The position numbers were made by a program, and so were the translations under genes. From Gautieria morchelliformis (Eukaryota > Basidiomycota > Agaricomycetes > Gomphales > Gomphaceae), in assembly GCA_015179125.1 (NCBI GenBank), contig WHVA01000089.1, forward strand, positions 216,162 through 280,161: a stretch of 64,000 nt of DNA. Direction: 5' to 3'. Shown here piece after piece: positions 44,124 through 54,838 of this stretch. Below the pieces are notes generated by a model that was not told the DNA's origin, ran no database searches, and saw only the letters and a program-made list of their open reading frames with translations. The number at the start of each line of letters is the position of its first letter. Position 1 is the stretch's first letter.

Positions 44124-44629
44124 GCACCTGTACCTTACACTAGCGCTTGCTATTTAGGTGGCGACAGCCGGTGTGTAGTCCCGGCCTAATACGGCCTCGT
44201 TCGAGAGGTAAGCTATGACGCGAGACCAATCTCAAGAAAACCTTCACCCCGTAGTAATATTGCGTGACTGATCCTTGAGATAGGTCCAGGCTCCCAAAAG
44301 GTCACATGACCGGTCCATTGTGTCAAAGCCAAGACCTACCAGCCTAAATTTAGCAACGAAGTAGATAGCCATAATAGGATATAGGATATGTTCGGCCCAT
44401 CGCTAGTAGTCCCTCCTCACCGCTGCACACGACGGCAACCTATAGAGGCCATCCCCTTGTCTCAAAAAAACCCTAATAAATCTTAAAAATATTCGCATCT
44501 GTCATTCAATTCCCACAGAGCTGATCCGGCGTCACAAGGAAGTGCGTGCTCGCTATTGCACACGACGAGCATGCAACTTTGCTCTACAGCTTCCGGAAAA
44601 TTATGAAAAATCACCAGAACAAATGATTT
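44124..44629 (+). repeat. KDZ left terminal inverted repeat
   Basis: Reverse complement of 51777-52282, equal in length, with no differences noticed. It contains AAAAAAACCC and a GC-rich stretch, but no coding sequence. Confidence 0.9.
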
Positions 44630-44664
44630 TATGACTAACAACTTATCACATTCAAAATTCATCA

Positions 44665-46187
44665 TTAAGAACTCTGTGTTGGGGTAAAAGGGACTGCTGC
44701 CGTCCCTTCTCGGACATCAGCAATAACCTCAGCCTCCTCCCCCTTCTTTCTCTTTCCTTTGCTCTTGCCGTTGCCTCGACCGTTACTCTTTACCTTGTCC
44801 AATGGCTCATTCTCTTTATCAGTTCTTGCCTTAGATTTCTTCGTCGGCTGTGCTGTGATATCGTCTGTCGATTTGCGCTTCTTTGAAGCAGTTTTCGAGT
44901 TCTGCCCTCCACGGGGCACATAAGGATCGTCCCCGGCATTGAGCCTTCGCAAATTCCCTGCCTTGCGAGTGTCTTGTTCTTCCTGGGTAAGGCGTACCCA
45001 ATGACAAGTTCCCTCACTAAGCGCGGCATGGACTTTATTTAAGTCGGCAATCCGGGTGATCTTTGAAGGGTTCGCGAACAGGATGTCCTTGGGCCAGCCA
45101 ACCAAGTCAATGCCATGGGCTTCAACAAGCAGCCGTTCAAACTGAACATATTCCATATCCAGATCCGCCCCAGCTGCTGCAGCTAAAGTGACAAATTAAT
45201 AAGTAAAATGGACATCTATCAATCAGAACGTACCAAGGCCAGTTCTAATCAACTGCCGTATTTTCAGCCTTAGTTCACCAAGCCGCTCGTTGTGATTTAG
45301 TACCACTCCTAAGAATGTTAACAAATCAGCTGTTATGTGGTGCAGTAGCAGTGATAGGTCAGGTCCTTCTTACCTTCGGCACTTCGCAGTGTGTACATTT
45401 CGAATTCCCTTGACACCCTATCGGGGTCAAGTTTGAGAATGTTGACAAGGAATGACTCAGCCTTAGGCGTCATGATCACCGTCCCATCTTGGTGATGCTC
45501 ATCTTTACCTTTGACCGTAAACATGAATACCTCTGTTGAGGTGCGAGCATTGAGATGATGCAACTAGAGATACCAATTAGCACAAGGAGATAGCTGAATG
45601 AAAATGAGTGCACCTCTTCTTCTATGCTAGTCAATACATGACGGGTGTCATGGAGTACACCTATGGGGCGAACATGAGGAGCCGTGTGGACATGGGCTCG
45701 TGTGGCTGTCAACCTGTTCGTAAGCAGCTCGCGGTCCTCTGCAACCAAGTCCTTGGCAAATTCTGGGCCACCAAGCCCTCGGATCCTCTCAACGACAAGT
45801 TTGATACGCTCATAGTCTTCAGGTGAGATTTCCAAGTCTGTCCTGAAGTCAGTGTACCGCTATACATGTACATTATTGGATACTCTTACCCTGTTTCTCA
45901 TTTTCCTTTTCTACCAGACAAATGGCATGTTGTGCCCCATTGAAGATGTTAGGGCTTCTTTTCATCCGGGAGAAACGTCCCCCTTGATGGACTTGCTCGA
46001 GGAAATATCTAGTGCTCTTCTTGTGTTCCAATGCGAGACGAGCCACCTCTCTGTCAACCATATCAAGGACCTCATTAACTGAATCACGGATATTCTGTCG
46101 TCTCGCCTTGGCGGCCTTTGAGGCAACTTTACGCTGCTGATACGAGAGGTTCTTGGATGGCCCTTTACGGGTTTTCAGGCGTGCCAT
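44665..46187 (-). CDS. KDZ element accessory protein 1 (Lys/Arg-rich, unrecognised)
   Basis: About five exons give roughly 430 residues. The first exon (46187 to about 45894) is very basic (MARLKTRKGPSKNLSYQQRK). The middle exons have LVVERIRGLGGPEFAKDL, RPIGVLHDTRHVLTSIEEE, TVIMTPKAESFLVNILKLDP and REFEMYTLRSAEG. The last has FERLLVEAHGIDLVGWP and NPSKITRIADLNKVHAAL, then a Lys-rich nuclear-localisation-like tail ending at 44665. Donors such as GGGTAAGA (near 45893) fit short introns. I recognise no domain. The basic ends suggest nucleic-acid binding. Position inside the TIRs says it travels with the transposase. Confidence 0.6.
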
Positions 46188-46328
46188 TGGTGTGGCGAAG
46201 GTGTGTTGGGAGATGTCTTCATGGTTTAAACCAAATTCACAGGCACGTGACTTGCAATAAAATAAAAGTGATCCAAACTCAATTCAAGACTATCAATTTC
46301 ATACAAGTTTCTAGATAACTATTCCCAA

Positions 46329-47720
46329 TTAGATCGCATCGTCAGTGGCAATGACAGTCTGAGTCAGTCTGACAAGGTCATCTATTTTATCAGATGGGAT
46401 GCGCAGTACTCGCTCCATGTGGTTAAACATATCAGGCGTCCAAGAAGCCTGCTGGACAGCCTGCTGTAGCCAACGTACCGCATTGGTAAGAACCTTCTGG
46501 CTACTGTAGATCCTGTAAGTCTCCAAAAACTCCACCAGGGACGTTACAGCCATCTCGTTGGCATGTAAGGCTTCAATCCTGCCAAGATCGACTTCCTGCA
46601 TTGCAGCCAATGTCTTGGCATCGTAGAATTCGTCCGAGCTTGATGGACTAGGGGCCTCGGCTGGGATGAACTGGCTGGTGCGGTATGCATTCAAGGACTC
46701 GTGGAAAGAGCGTGTAGGTGTCTGTGGATTCAGGGGCACATAAGAGTGGCTGGCACCTTTGCCGGCAAAGTTTGAGGACATAGGAGGGTAGGCATTGAGA
46801 GACTGGTGGGATGAACGAGAGGGGGTAATAGTTGTCAACTCGGGTTGTCGGCTGTGGTGGGATGAACGACCAGGTGTAATAGTTTGTAACTCAGGTTGTC
46901 GGCTCTGGTGGGATGAACGAGAGGGAGCAATAGTTGGTGACTCAGATTGTCGGTCTCGTGTGTGGGAGTGAGAAAACCCTATGGAATGTACATTAGCAAA
47001 TGCTGCAACATGAACATGAAACTTACGTTTGAAGTATCCTGTATTTACAGTTCGCCGCTCCCACTCCTTAACCCAGGGAATAGCAAGTGTGGTCACGAAA
47101 CGAGCACCAAGGTCATCTATAGCCTTGGAGACCAAATTGTCAGTCTTCAGCTTATGGTCGAACCAATCGGACACCCCAATAACTAGGTTCTTGCGCAGGG
47201 TGGCTGCATCCAATTGGTCTCCAGGACGGCATTCTGGGTGTAGTGAGAAGAGAATGCATGCTGAACCGCTGAGGCGGCTGTAGATGGCACACTAGCCACT
47301 TCTGTTAGTGTGCAACCCTAAATGAACAAAATAATTCTTACCGCGTCATCAATGTCTTGAAGGGCAATGGCGCGGTATTGCCTGCGCTCATCAGCATTGG
47401 AAATCCAACCCATTGGAAGCTCTTCAGCACTCATTCCAAAATCGTACGAAGCTCCCTGGCCAAAGCGACGTCGCGCCCGTTCTACGGCCAGATCCAATGC
47501 GTCCACTGTTCGTGGCTCATTCTCCTGCCATTTTCGTAGGGCGGATGGATGGGAGTGCTGAGGGTGGGTCGTGAAATCTGGATCAACTGGGGAGCGGTTG
47601 GCAGCACGAGACGGATAAGTCTGCCAGAGCATATCGAGGTTCCAGACAGCCTTGTTTGGTGAACACAACCGCCCACATGGACCAACATAGGTAACTACAC
47701 AGCCGGGATGGCATTGGAGC
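46329..47720 (-). CDS. KDZ element accessory protein 2 (unrecognised)
   Basis: At least three exons. The upstream part carries cysteines (CHPGCVVTYVGPCGRLC), then AVWNLDMLWQTYPSRAANR and MSAEELPMGWISNADERR. The next exon has DAATLRKNLVIGVSDWFDHK and the last a Ser/His/Gln-rich low-complexity region, then a helical C-terminus ending at 46329. The start is uncertain; an ATG near 47817 is possible but needs an unclear intron. No domain is recognised. The cysteine cluster could bind zinc. A 51-bp minisatellite lies in the low-complexity part. Confidence 0.55.
46801..46950. repeat. 51-bp coding minisatellite
   Basis: GGTGGGATGAACGA recurs at 46805, 46856 and 46907, a 51-base period, encoding 17-residue units of the type SRSSHQSRQPELQTITP in accessory protein 2. 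The period is a multiple of three, so copy-number change would keep the frame. Confidence 0.85.
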
Positions 47721-48310
47721 TCCTTAGTAGAAATATAATAAATAATTGGTTACCCCTGCAAGTCTTCAAATGCGATGTCTGGAATTTGGCAAAGAGGCTA
47801 ATTTCACCATTCTCCATTGTGTTGGAGTAACAAACACATGACTGCCCAAACACGTGACTACCTGCGCGTGATGCCGCAAGCTCGTTTGTTCTCTATATTT
47901 AGGTATATGCATCTCTGTTATGAGACACCCCTTTTGTTTTCTCTTTTATTCAGACAATTGTGATAGAAACTATAAGTAACAATAGTTAGGACCACTTTCC
48001 TCAGTCGTTTGACACGCCATCGCGTCCAAACACTGAGGTAAGAAACTCTTACAATTACTATGTATTTCCCATATTCACCTGTACACTATAGATTACTGCA
48101 TCAGGTGAATAAATAGTCATTTGACACGCCATCGTGTCCAAATACTGAGATTACTGTATCAGTTATTGCGCAATCTTTACACATTGCAGTGTCACAGTTA
48201 ACATGGCAATGGACAGGTGCATTGTATGCGCTTTCAATAATGAAATCACGACTCATGCTTTATAGACAAGAACAGCCTGGCATGCATTGTGCATTGCAAG
48301 TAGAGACTAA
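47721..48310. other. Spacer inside the KDZ element
   Basis: Noncoding spacer between accessory gene 2 and the transposase 3' end. It holds two copies of a 28-bp sequence with a palindrome, GACACG-CCAT-CGTGTC, at 48011-48026 (one mismatch) and 48123-48138 (perfect). They could be protein-binding sites. Confidence 0.6.
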
Positions 48311-51300
48311 CTAAGTAATGAGATCATTCATTGATAAACTGGAGATATAATCCTCCAGACGAGACATTTCTTCATTATCCTCATCATCCTCATCTTCATC
48401 CTCATCGTCCTCACGTGCTTTGGCTACTCCATGATGCGTAGCCTGGGAGGATGAAGGTAGCTTTATCGTTATTCGTGTAGTACCCAGTTGTGTACCAATC
48501 TCGGAGGAACCTGTGTAACCTGGTAAGGCAAACAGGGCCTTGAGCTTATGTCGGTGATAGTCATTGAGCCGTCGCCAAGTTTGGAGCTGCTCCTTAAGCT
48601 CTTCGCACAACAGTGGTTTGTGGGCCTGGAGATTATGGATCTGCATTTCGTATTCTGTTTCGCTATCATGGATCCAAGTGTTCAACCGTGCCACCTCCAC
48701 ATTCAACCGAGCTATTTCTTCTTTTGCACGTTCCAGTCGCAAACTATATATTGTCACTTGGCGATTGACTGTGTCAGCCCACGGAAGCTTACGGATGTCC
48801 TCTCGTGCTGCTGAGCGCAATAAGTCAAATTCTGCCAGGGTACCATATTCAACGACTTCCTGCCATTCGAGCCGGGGTCGTGGAGGAACTAGCTTGGCGG
48901 CTGCTTGATTATAACGCTTGAGAGCTGACTGGATAGCTTTGCATCGTGTCTGCAATGATTTGCTGATGTGTACCCGCAGCTTGTACCCTGTATTGTATTA
49001 GCTTGGATCCTATCACAACATTGGCAATTACGCACCAGTGCCAGACAAATTGGCCTTTGTGAGCTCAAACAGGCGTTGTACAACTAGGCCTTCAAGCTTA
49101 TCAACTGCTAGCTGGTACTCCCGAATCTTGTTGTAGCTCATGGCCACCTCCCATTCATGGCATCCAGGAGTCCAGCGTTCAGCGATATCAAGAGTTTCTT
49201 CTATAGACATAACTTCCTTTTGCAGGAACTCATAGGCCTCCCATGCCTGTTGGCGAATAGCTCTTACACGACTCGTGGGCGGTGTAAACTGGCAAGTTGC
49301 ATCGAACATATGCCTTCACTCTAAGTTAATGCCTGAAAAAAGTGAACCAAGGAATAATAACATACTTTGCTAGCTGCATCTTTGTGAGAACCGTCACATA
49401 TTGGCCCCTGGCTATATCACTGTCCGGCTCGATCTCTTTTGAAGCCAAATAGGTACGTTCCTGGTCCAGCCATTTCTGATAGTGTGTGTCGGCCACAGAC
49501 TGATAACCAGTCAGTGCTGCAATTGCAACAGGCATGTCATGAATAAGACCAAGAGCTTGAGCATAGTTGTTGTATAGGAATGTCGCTGCTCGTGTAATTA
49601 TAGACTGCTGGAGAAACACTAGATGATGCTACTTACATAGTAGTTCATATTTATCTTCATCGTGTTGGCGAAAATACATATCAATTGCCTGATGGCGATG
49701 GAATCGTGAAGTGTGGCGTATAGCACTTGCAAGCGCATTGGAACCCTTGAAGATACGTTCACATACCTCCAAGTCTTCGATGCCAAACCCGTGCAGATAC
49801 AGGGGATGCCACTGTAACTGGCATCTCCGATTGTGTGCATATCCATGGAAAGCTGGTACTACAAAGCGGAGCTGTTTCTCTTGCGCATGTGCACCCAGCG
49901 AGCTGTTTTTGACAGTTGTGGCGAAAGAACAAGCGATGTCATACCCGATGGCCAGATTTGAGTCATACACTTCAATGATCTTGTTGAGGTGAGCCAGGGG
50001 GTACTTTGCCCTGGGTGAACATGTGAGTATAAATATTAGGATTTGAATTGCATACCCACAATTCCCCGCTACGGACCATGTCTGCAATGAGAATGATAAA
50101 TCCATGGCGGCATGCAGATAAAAAAATGCCTGATTCATCAAATTCCTTGTAAGTGGCCTTGACAGCATCAGCATTTGCTGCCTTCCATCGGTCGGTGCAT
50201 GTGGTATCTCCATACGTTGTATCCACCTGCTCGGCCTCCTGCCACAGAGTTGGACCTTTTGCCTTAGGGCGTTTCCTAACTTCATCCTTGAATTGATCAA
50301 CCTGATCAACGGTGAGATAGTAGTCGCTTAGAAATGGCTTGTTGATATCTTGGCGACCAGACCGTGCGAGCCGTTTCAGCGAGTTGTTACCATCGAGAGC
50401 AAGAAGCATTGATGGCTGAAGCTCGGTCTCTCCATTGAGCTGGTCTAAGGGTAGATCATCAATTCCTTCTTGGCCACAGTTTGGCACTAACCTTGTGACA
50501 GCATGAGGGACACATGTGCTTCATTCGCCAATTGGGTGTATCATGGGACATAATTGCTTTTACCTTTGCATCTACATGTCGTAGTAGATCTAAGTATGTA
50601 TCGAATGCCCGAGTGAATTGCTCCCGCAAGTAGCGTCGATAATTAATCTAGAAAAGAGCGGTCAATGACATTGGGTGTGATAACCAAAGAAAGGAATACC
50701 TTGCAGACATCACAAAGAACTCTTACCCATGCCTGGATACTCACGTGGGGGACTTCGAAGACGCAGCCGACGAAATACCTCAAGTGTCGCAACTTCAAAT
50801 GCCATCGACGGGTCGACAGGATTGCAGGAGATAATGCCATAGTGGATGAGTGTGACACTGATGTGAGAGACTCCGGAGATGTGGCTAAATTCTCGTTCCA
50901 TGCAAGCTTCCAATGCAAAGGTGAGCAAGTGTCGACATTGATTCAGAGACTTACCGCCAATTCCCATAACACTCAAAATAAATTTCCCTCCACTAGTTTC
51001 TATGCGAGTTCCTCCGTGCTTCCAAAGTAAGTAGGCATCTGCTAAGGCAGGCATCTGTGCCTGCCATGCCTGATCTCGTCGATGTATCGCTTCTGCCCAA
51101 GTGCGCCCGTCTTTTTGCTTTCTATAGAGATTATTTGAGATAATGGAGTCTAAGAACAACGTGGAAAGGCTAACCTCATTCTAATATGCCGGTCATATTC
51201 ACAAGTAGCCAAATACTCGCCTCCCTCATGGCTAATCTCTCGATTGTTATCAGGGCAGCCAATACCATCGATATTTTCGACCACATCTTCCCAGCCGTCC

Positions 51301-51650
51301 ATCATAGTCTCATCATGGTTGCTGCGACCTATGTCTTGAGATACCTGTTCCAATGCGCGGCGAGTCGATTGATGAAGATCTTGACTTCGGCTCAGTAAGT
51401 CTTTCCTGTATATTAGGCATGGAACATCACCTTGATTATATTCTTGTCTCTTCTCGTCCCATCGTTCTGCGCTCACTCCAAGTTTGGCTCGCATGACCCG
51501 CTCATGTAAAATGCCTGTTCGAACAGGTGGCCGTGCACCTTCGCCAAGGGTGGTAACTTGATGGCGCACCCCGAGACGACTAATCTTGACACCTTGACTC
51601 AATTTGCTCTTAACCTTTCGACGGTGAGGAGCTGGTCTGAGCGCAGGCAT
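48311..51650 (-). CDS. KDZ-type transposase
   Basis: A multi-exon gene on the minus strand. The N-terminal part runs from an ATG at 51650 (MPALRPAPHRRKVKSKLSQG). A helical section follows, with EVATLEVFRRLRLRSP and AWVRVLCDVCK. The catalytic core has LALDGNNSLKRL (first Asp), AIGYDIACSFATTVKNS, PAFHGYAHNRRCQL, FGIEDLEVCERIFKGSNALA and FHRHQAIDMYF, the pattern of KDZ transposases. A long coiled-coil C-terminus follows, ending with a Glu/Asp-rich tail and a stop at 48311. The frame joins across short introns, for example GTGGGT near 50055 to CCCAG near 50010. No disabling mutation was noticed, so it may be active. The start could lie upstream. Confidence 0.8.
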
Positions 51651-51776
51651 AGCGCAAGAGAATCCAGGTATGGGATCACGTGATTGATGATTGATCTGCA
51701 CATGATGCGTGTTCAAAGAAGACAATAATATCTTGTGAATCGTGTGATGCCTAAATCAGAGCTCATTGGATGTTAT

Positions 51777-52282
51777 AAATCATTTGTTCTGGTGATTTTT
51801 CATAATTTTCCGGAAGCTGTAGAGCAAAGTTGCATGCTCGTCGTGTGCAATAGCGAGCACGCACTTCCTTGTGACGCCGGATCAGCTCTGTGGGAATTGA
51901 ATGACAGATGCGAATATTTTTAAGATTTATTAGGGTTTTTTTGAGACAAGGGGATGGCCTCTATAGGTTGCCGTCGTGTGCAGCGGTGAGGAGGGACTAC
52001 TAGCGATGGGCCGAACATATCCTATATCCTATTATGGCTATCTACTTCGTTGCTAAATTTAGGCTGGTAGGTCTTGGCTTTGACACAATGGACCGGTCAT
52101 GTGACCTTTTGGGAGCCTGGACCTATCTCAAGGATCAGTCACGCAATATTACTACGGGGTGAAGGTTTTCTTGAGATTGGTCTCGCGTCATAGCTTACCT
52201 CTCGAACGAGGCCGTATTAGGCCGGGACTACACACCGGCTGTCGCCACCTAAATAGCAAGCGCTAGTGTAAGGTACAGGTGC
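51777..52282 (-). repeat. KDZ right terminal inverted repeat
   Basis: Partner of 44124-44629. Its inner edge lies about 130 bases upstream of the proposed transposase ATG, so it probably contains the transposase promoter. Confidence 0.9.
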
Positions 52283-53269
52283 GCTGATGGCGTGACAATG
52301 TCACAAATGGCAGGTTTGTACACTACACTCCCGTTTGTACTCGAGGCCGCGGATTCCCATGAGTGAAGGTCTTAGAAGGAGTTCTCCGGATTCCCCGAAA
52401 GACCAAGCTCTGACCTCTGCAGGAGGAACACTGGTCATACAAAAGTGTTATATATATTAGTGTTGTTCTATAAATCTAATATAATAATACTCTTATATAT
52501 TAGGAATAGTAGTTTGCAATATATACTATGTAGGTTCTCATCTTGTAGTACATAGACTCCATAGTTTAACCAGTGATAATAGACTCTCAACAAAGAAATA
52601 AAGAAAATGACCAAGAATTAAATTCTACAGCAATCAAACATGCATATAGGTACTTCAGAGGGTGAAACAGTTTTTTCTGGATGTTTAATTGTACATTCCG
52701 TAGTAGCTACTTATACTAAAATGTTGGTAACTACTCGGATTCAAAATAGTAAGACAGTGGGTTGAAATATTGGATTTGACTCCCGGTTGGGAAGAGGACA
52801 ACAAAGTGCCAAATCCCCACACAGGGCCTCAACGTGGCCTGGGAGTGAACATTGGGGATAACATCCGTAATGGCCAACCTGCGAAACACACTTAAACATG
52901 CACCCACAGGGACCAAAAAGTGAGCCCACCGGGTAAGGGAAGCCTGAAGAGGGTTATCGTACTTCAGGCGACCCAAAGAACGAGACTCTGCAAGGGACAG
53001 TATAAAGAGCCTGATGGGGCCACCAGAAAAACAATGCCTATGCGGACAGGCCTAGGGGGTCGAGTCAAGGAGTTTGTCCTTGCAAAGACTACCCTAATAA
53101 AAGTCAAGTGCTAAAACCAAGTGTATAATATACATGATTAGAAATGAGTCAAAAAATGAGGCTCTGCAAGGGATGAATAATGAGCCCGATAGAGTCACCA
53201 GAAAAACAATGCCTTCGCTGACAGGCCTAAAGGGTTAAGTCAAGGAATTGGTCCTAGCATAGATCGCTC
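52283..53269. other. Noncoding interval with a 100-bp direct repeat
   Basis: No supported gene. Two related copies of about 100 bp (52979-53080 and 53157-53254) share CTCTGCAAGGG, CACCAGAAAAACAATGCCT and GACAGGCCTA. The element family is unknown. Confidence 0.6.
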
Positions 53270-53499
53270 TGTTGGAATTATAACAAGCTGGTTACACGTT
53301 GTTTCCGCTTATGAAATCAAAGGGTTGCGTGCCCTTTGTTCTCGCTTTTTCTTATTGTTCTACCTTCCTTTTTGTTCCCAAAACATTTATAAGTCTTTAC
53401 ACTTTATGTATGTAACTATCCGTTTGCCCCGACGAGCTCACAGGACAAACGCCCCATATAGATTCCATCGTTCTTACTCGCGTCTCTCTTATTCTAACA
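53270..53499 (+). repeat. 5' LTR of the Gag-only element
   Basis: 230 bp, beginning TGTTGGAATTATAACAAGC and ending TTATTCTAACA. Same length as the 3' copy. Confidence 0.95.
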
Positions 53500-53677
53500 C
53501 AAACGGATCTCCCATTGCTGGATCACTGCAACTGTCGCCAGACACAAATTGGTACCCCCTCACGGCCTCTGTCTTGGACACACCGGAATAGCTTGCGAGC
53601 TCACAGTCACTGCTGTGGCACACTGGAATTTTGTCACGGTCCCTACTCGGATAGTACACCGGAAATCTTATCAGATC

Positions 53678-54568
53678 ATGCCTTCATTACCTTTTGACAA
53701 GCTCAACGAAGTCAACTACGATGACTGGAAAATTCAAATGGAAGCCCTCCTGGAGGAAAAAGGACTATTTGGCGTTGTGTGTGGCCGAGATGTCATGCCA
53801 ACCACTGGACCGAACTCCAAAGGCGCCAGAGCCTTCTTGGAGAAGCAACGCCTCGCTCGCTCTAAAATTATCCTCGCAATAGAACCTTCGCAGCTTCCTC
53901 ACGTCAGAAATGAGGAGGACCCTTTCGTTATTTGGCAGAATCTCACCCAAATTCACCACGCGCATGGCTTGGGTGTCTTGCTCACCATGCGTATGGATTT
54001 CCTCAAAATGTCCATGCCTTCAGAATCCACCATTGCTCAGTATGTAGCCAATATTTGTCATGCTGCTTATCGCTTAGAGGAATGTTATCAGGCGGAAAAA
54101 TACGACGCTCCTTCCACCTCTATCGATTCTCCTTCCGATCCTTCTACTAGCCACCCCCCCATTATTTCCGATCTCGACAAAATCAGCGTTCTTTTAAATG
54201 GCCTCCCCTCTGCCTATCAACCTGTTATTGTCAACATCACTGGCATTCCCCTTGCCTCTCTTACTTTGGAAAATGTGGTCACTCGTCTCATGAATGAAGA
54301 AGGTCGCCTTCGTAACACCATTTCGCACGCTACTTCCGATGCACTCGATGTAGCTGCTGCCGTTACGCCCGGAGGATCCACCCGATGGAAATGCAAACCA
54401 TCGAAGTCCACCGCCTCAAGGGACATGTCCAAGGTCGCCTGTCATAAATGCGGAGGAGTTGGACATTTTCGCTCGGTCTGCCCTACTAATGACTCAGACG
54501 GTGTTGCCAATGCTGCTCTTGAAGATGAAGAGGAAGTTGCTTTCACTGCTGAAGAGGTAGCCTTTTGA
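53678..54568 (+). CDS. Copia-type Gag polyprotein
   Basis: A 296-residue protein from the ATG at 53678. It opens with the typical Copia Gag start FDKLNEVNYDDWKIQMEALL and continues through IWQNLTQIHHAHGL and LNGLPSAYQPVIVNITG (UBN2-type Gag). It ends with one CCHC knuckle, CHKCGGVGHFRSVC, and an acidic tail. It forms the particle shell and binds RNA. The frame is intact although the element lacks pol, as expected if Gag is kept under selection in a non-autonomous family. Upstream codons in frame are leader. Confidence 0.85.
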   Translation: MPSLPFDKLNEVNYDDWKIQMEALLEEKGLFGVVCGRDVMPTTGPNSKGARAFLEKQRLARSKIILAIEPSQLPHVRNEEDPFVIWQNLTQIHHAHGLGVLLTMRMDFLKMSMPSESTIAQYVANICHAAYRLEECYQAEKYDAPSTSIDSPSDPSTSHPPIISDLDKISVLLNGLPSAYQPVIVNITGIPLASLTLENVVTRLMNEEGRLRNTISHATSDALDVAAAVTPGGSTRWKCKPSKSTASRDMSKVACHKCGGVGHFRSVCPTNDSDGVANAALEDEEEVAFTAEEVAF

Positions 54569-54608
54569 TTGCATATTTTATTATCACGCTTCACAGCTTG
54601 CGGAGGAG

Positions 54609-54838
54609 TGTTGGAATTATAACAAGCTGGTTATGCGTTGTTTCCACTTATGAAATCAAAGGGTTGCGTGCACTTTGTTCTCGCTTTTTCTTATTGTTCT
54701 ACCTTCCTTTTTGTTCCCAAAACATTTATAAGTCTTTACACTTTATGTATGTAACTATCCGTTTGCCCCGACGAGCTCACAGGACAAATGCCCCATATAC
54801 AGTGCATCGTTCTTACTTGCGTCTCTCTTATTCTAACA
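54609..54838 (+). repeat. 3' LTR of the Gag-only element
   Basis: 230 bp; differs from the 5' LTR mainly at TATGC, near CATATACAGTGC and at scattered single sites. Confidence 0.95.

Larger units (their letters stand above)
44124..52282 (-). mobile_element. KDZ-superfamily DNA transposon with long terminal inverted repeats
   Basis: Terminal arms of 506 bp (44124-44629 and 51777-52282) enclose a KDZ-type transposase and two accessory genes, all on the minus strand. The arms look identical by eye, so the insertion is probably recent. The termini begin GCACCTGTACC. I found no convincing target-site duplication; only GCTG recurs beside both ends. KDZ elements (Kyakuja, Dileera, Zisupton) are abundant in Agaricomycetes and can carry cargo such as TET/JBP dioxygenase genes. 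I saw no dioxygenase here. Confidence 0.85.
53270..54838 (+). mobile_element. Gag-only LTR retrotransposon (non-autonomous)
   Basis: Two 230-bp LTRs with TGTTGG...TAACA ends (53270-53499 and 54609-54838) enclose about 1.1 kb with a single Gag gene and no protease, integrase or reverse transcriptase. The flanking 5-bp duplication CGCTC (53265-53269 and 54839-54843) shows that the unit transposed as such. A purine tract, GCGGAGGAG, precedes the 3' LTR. The LTRs differ at about nine sites by eye. The Gag is of Copia type, so an autonomous Copia element elsewhere would supply the enzymes. Confidence 0.9.

Noticed and set aside
44124-52282. An 8-bp target-site duplication beside the KDZ element
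   Set aside because: Only GCTG is shared between the two flanks; that is too short to claim.
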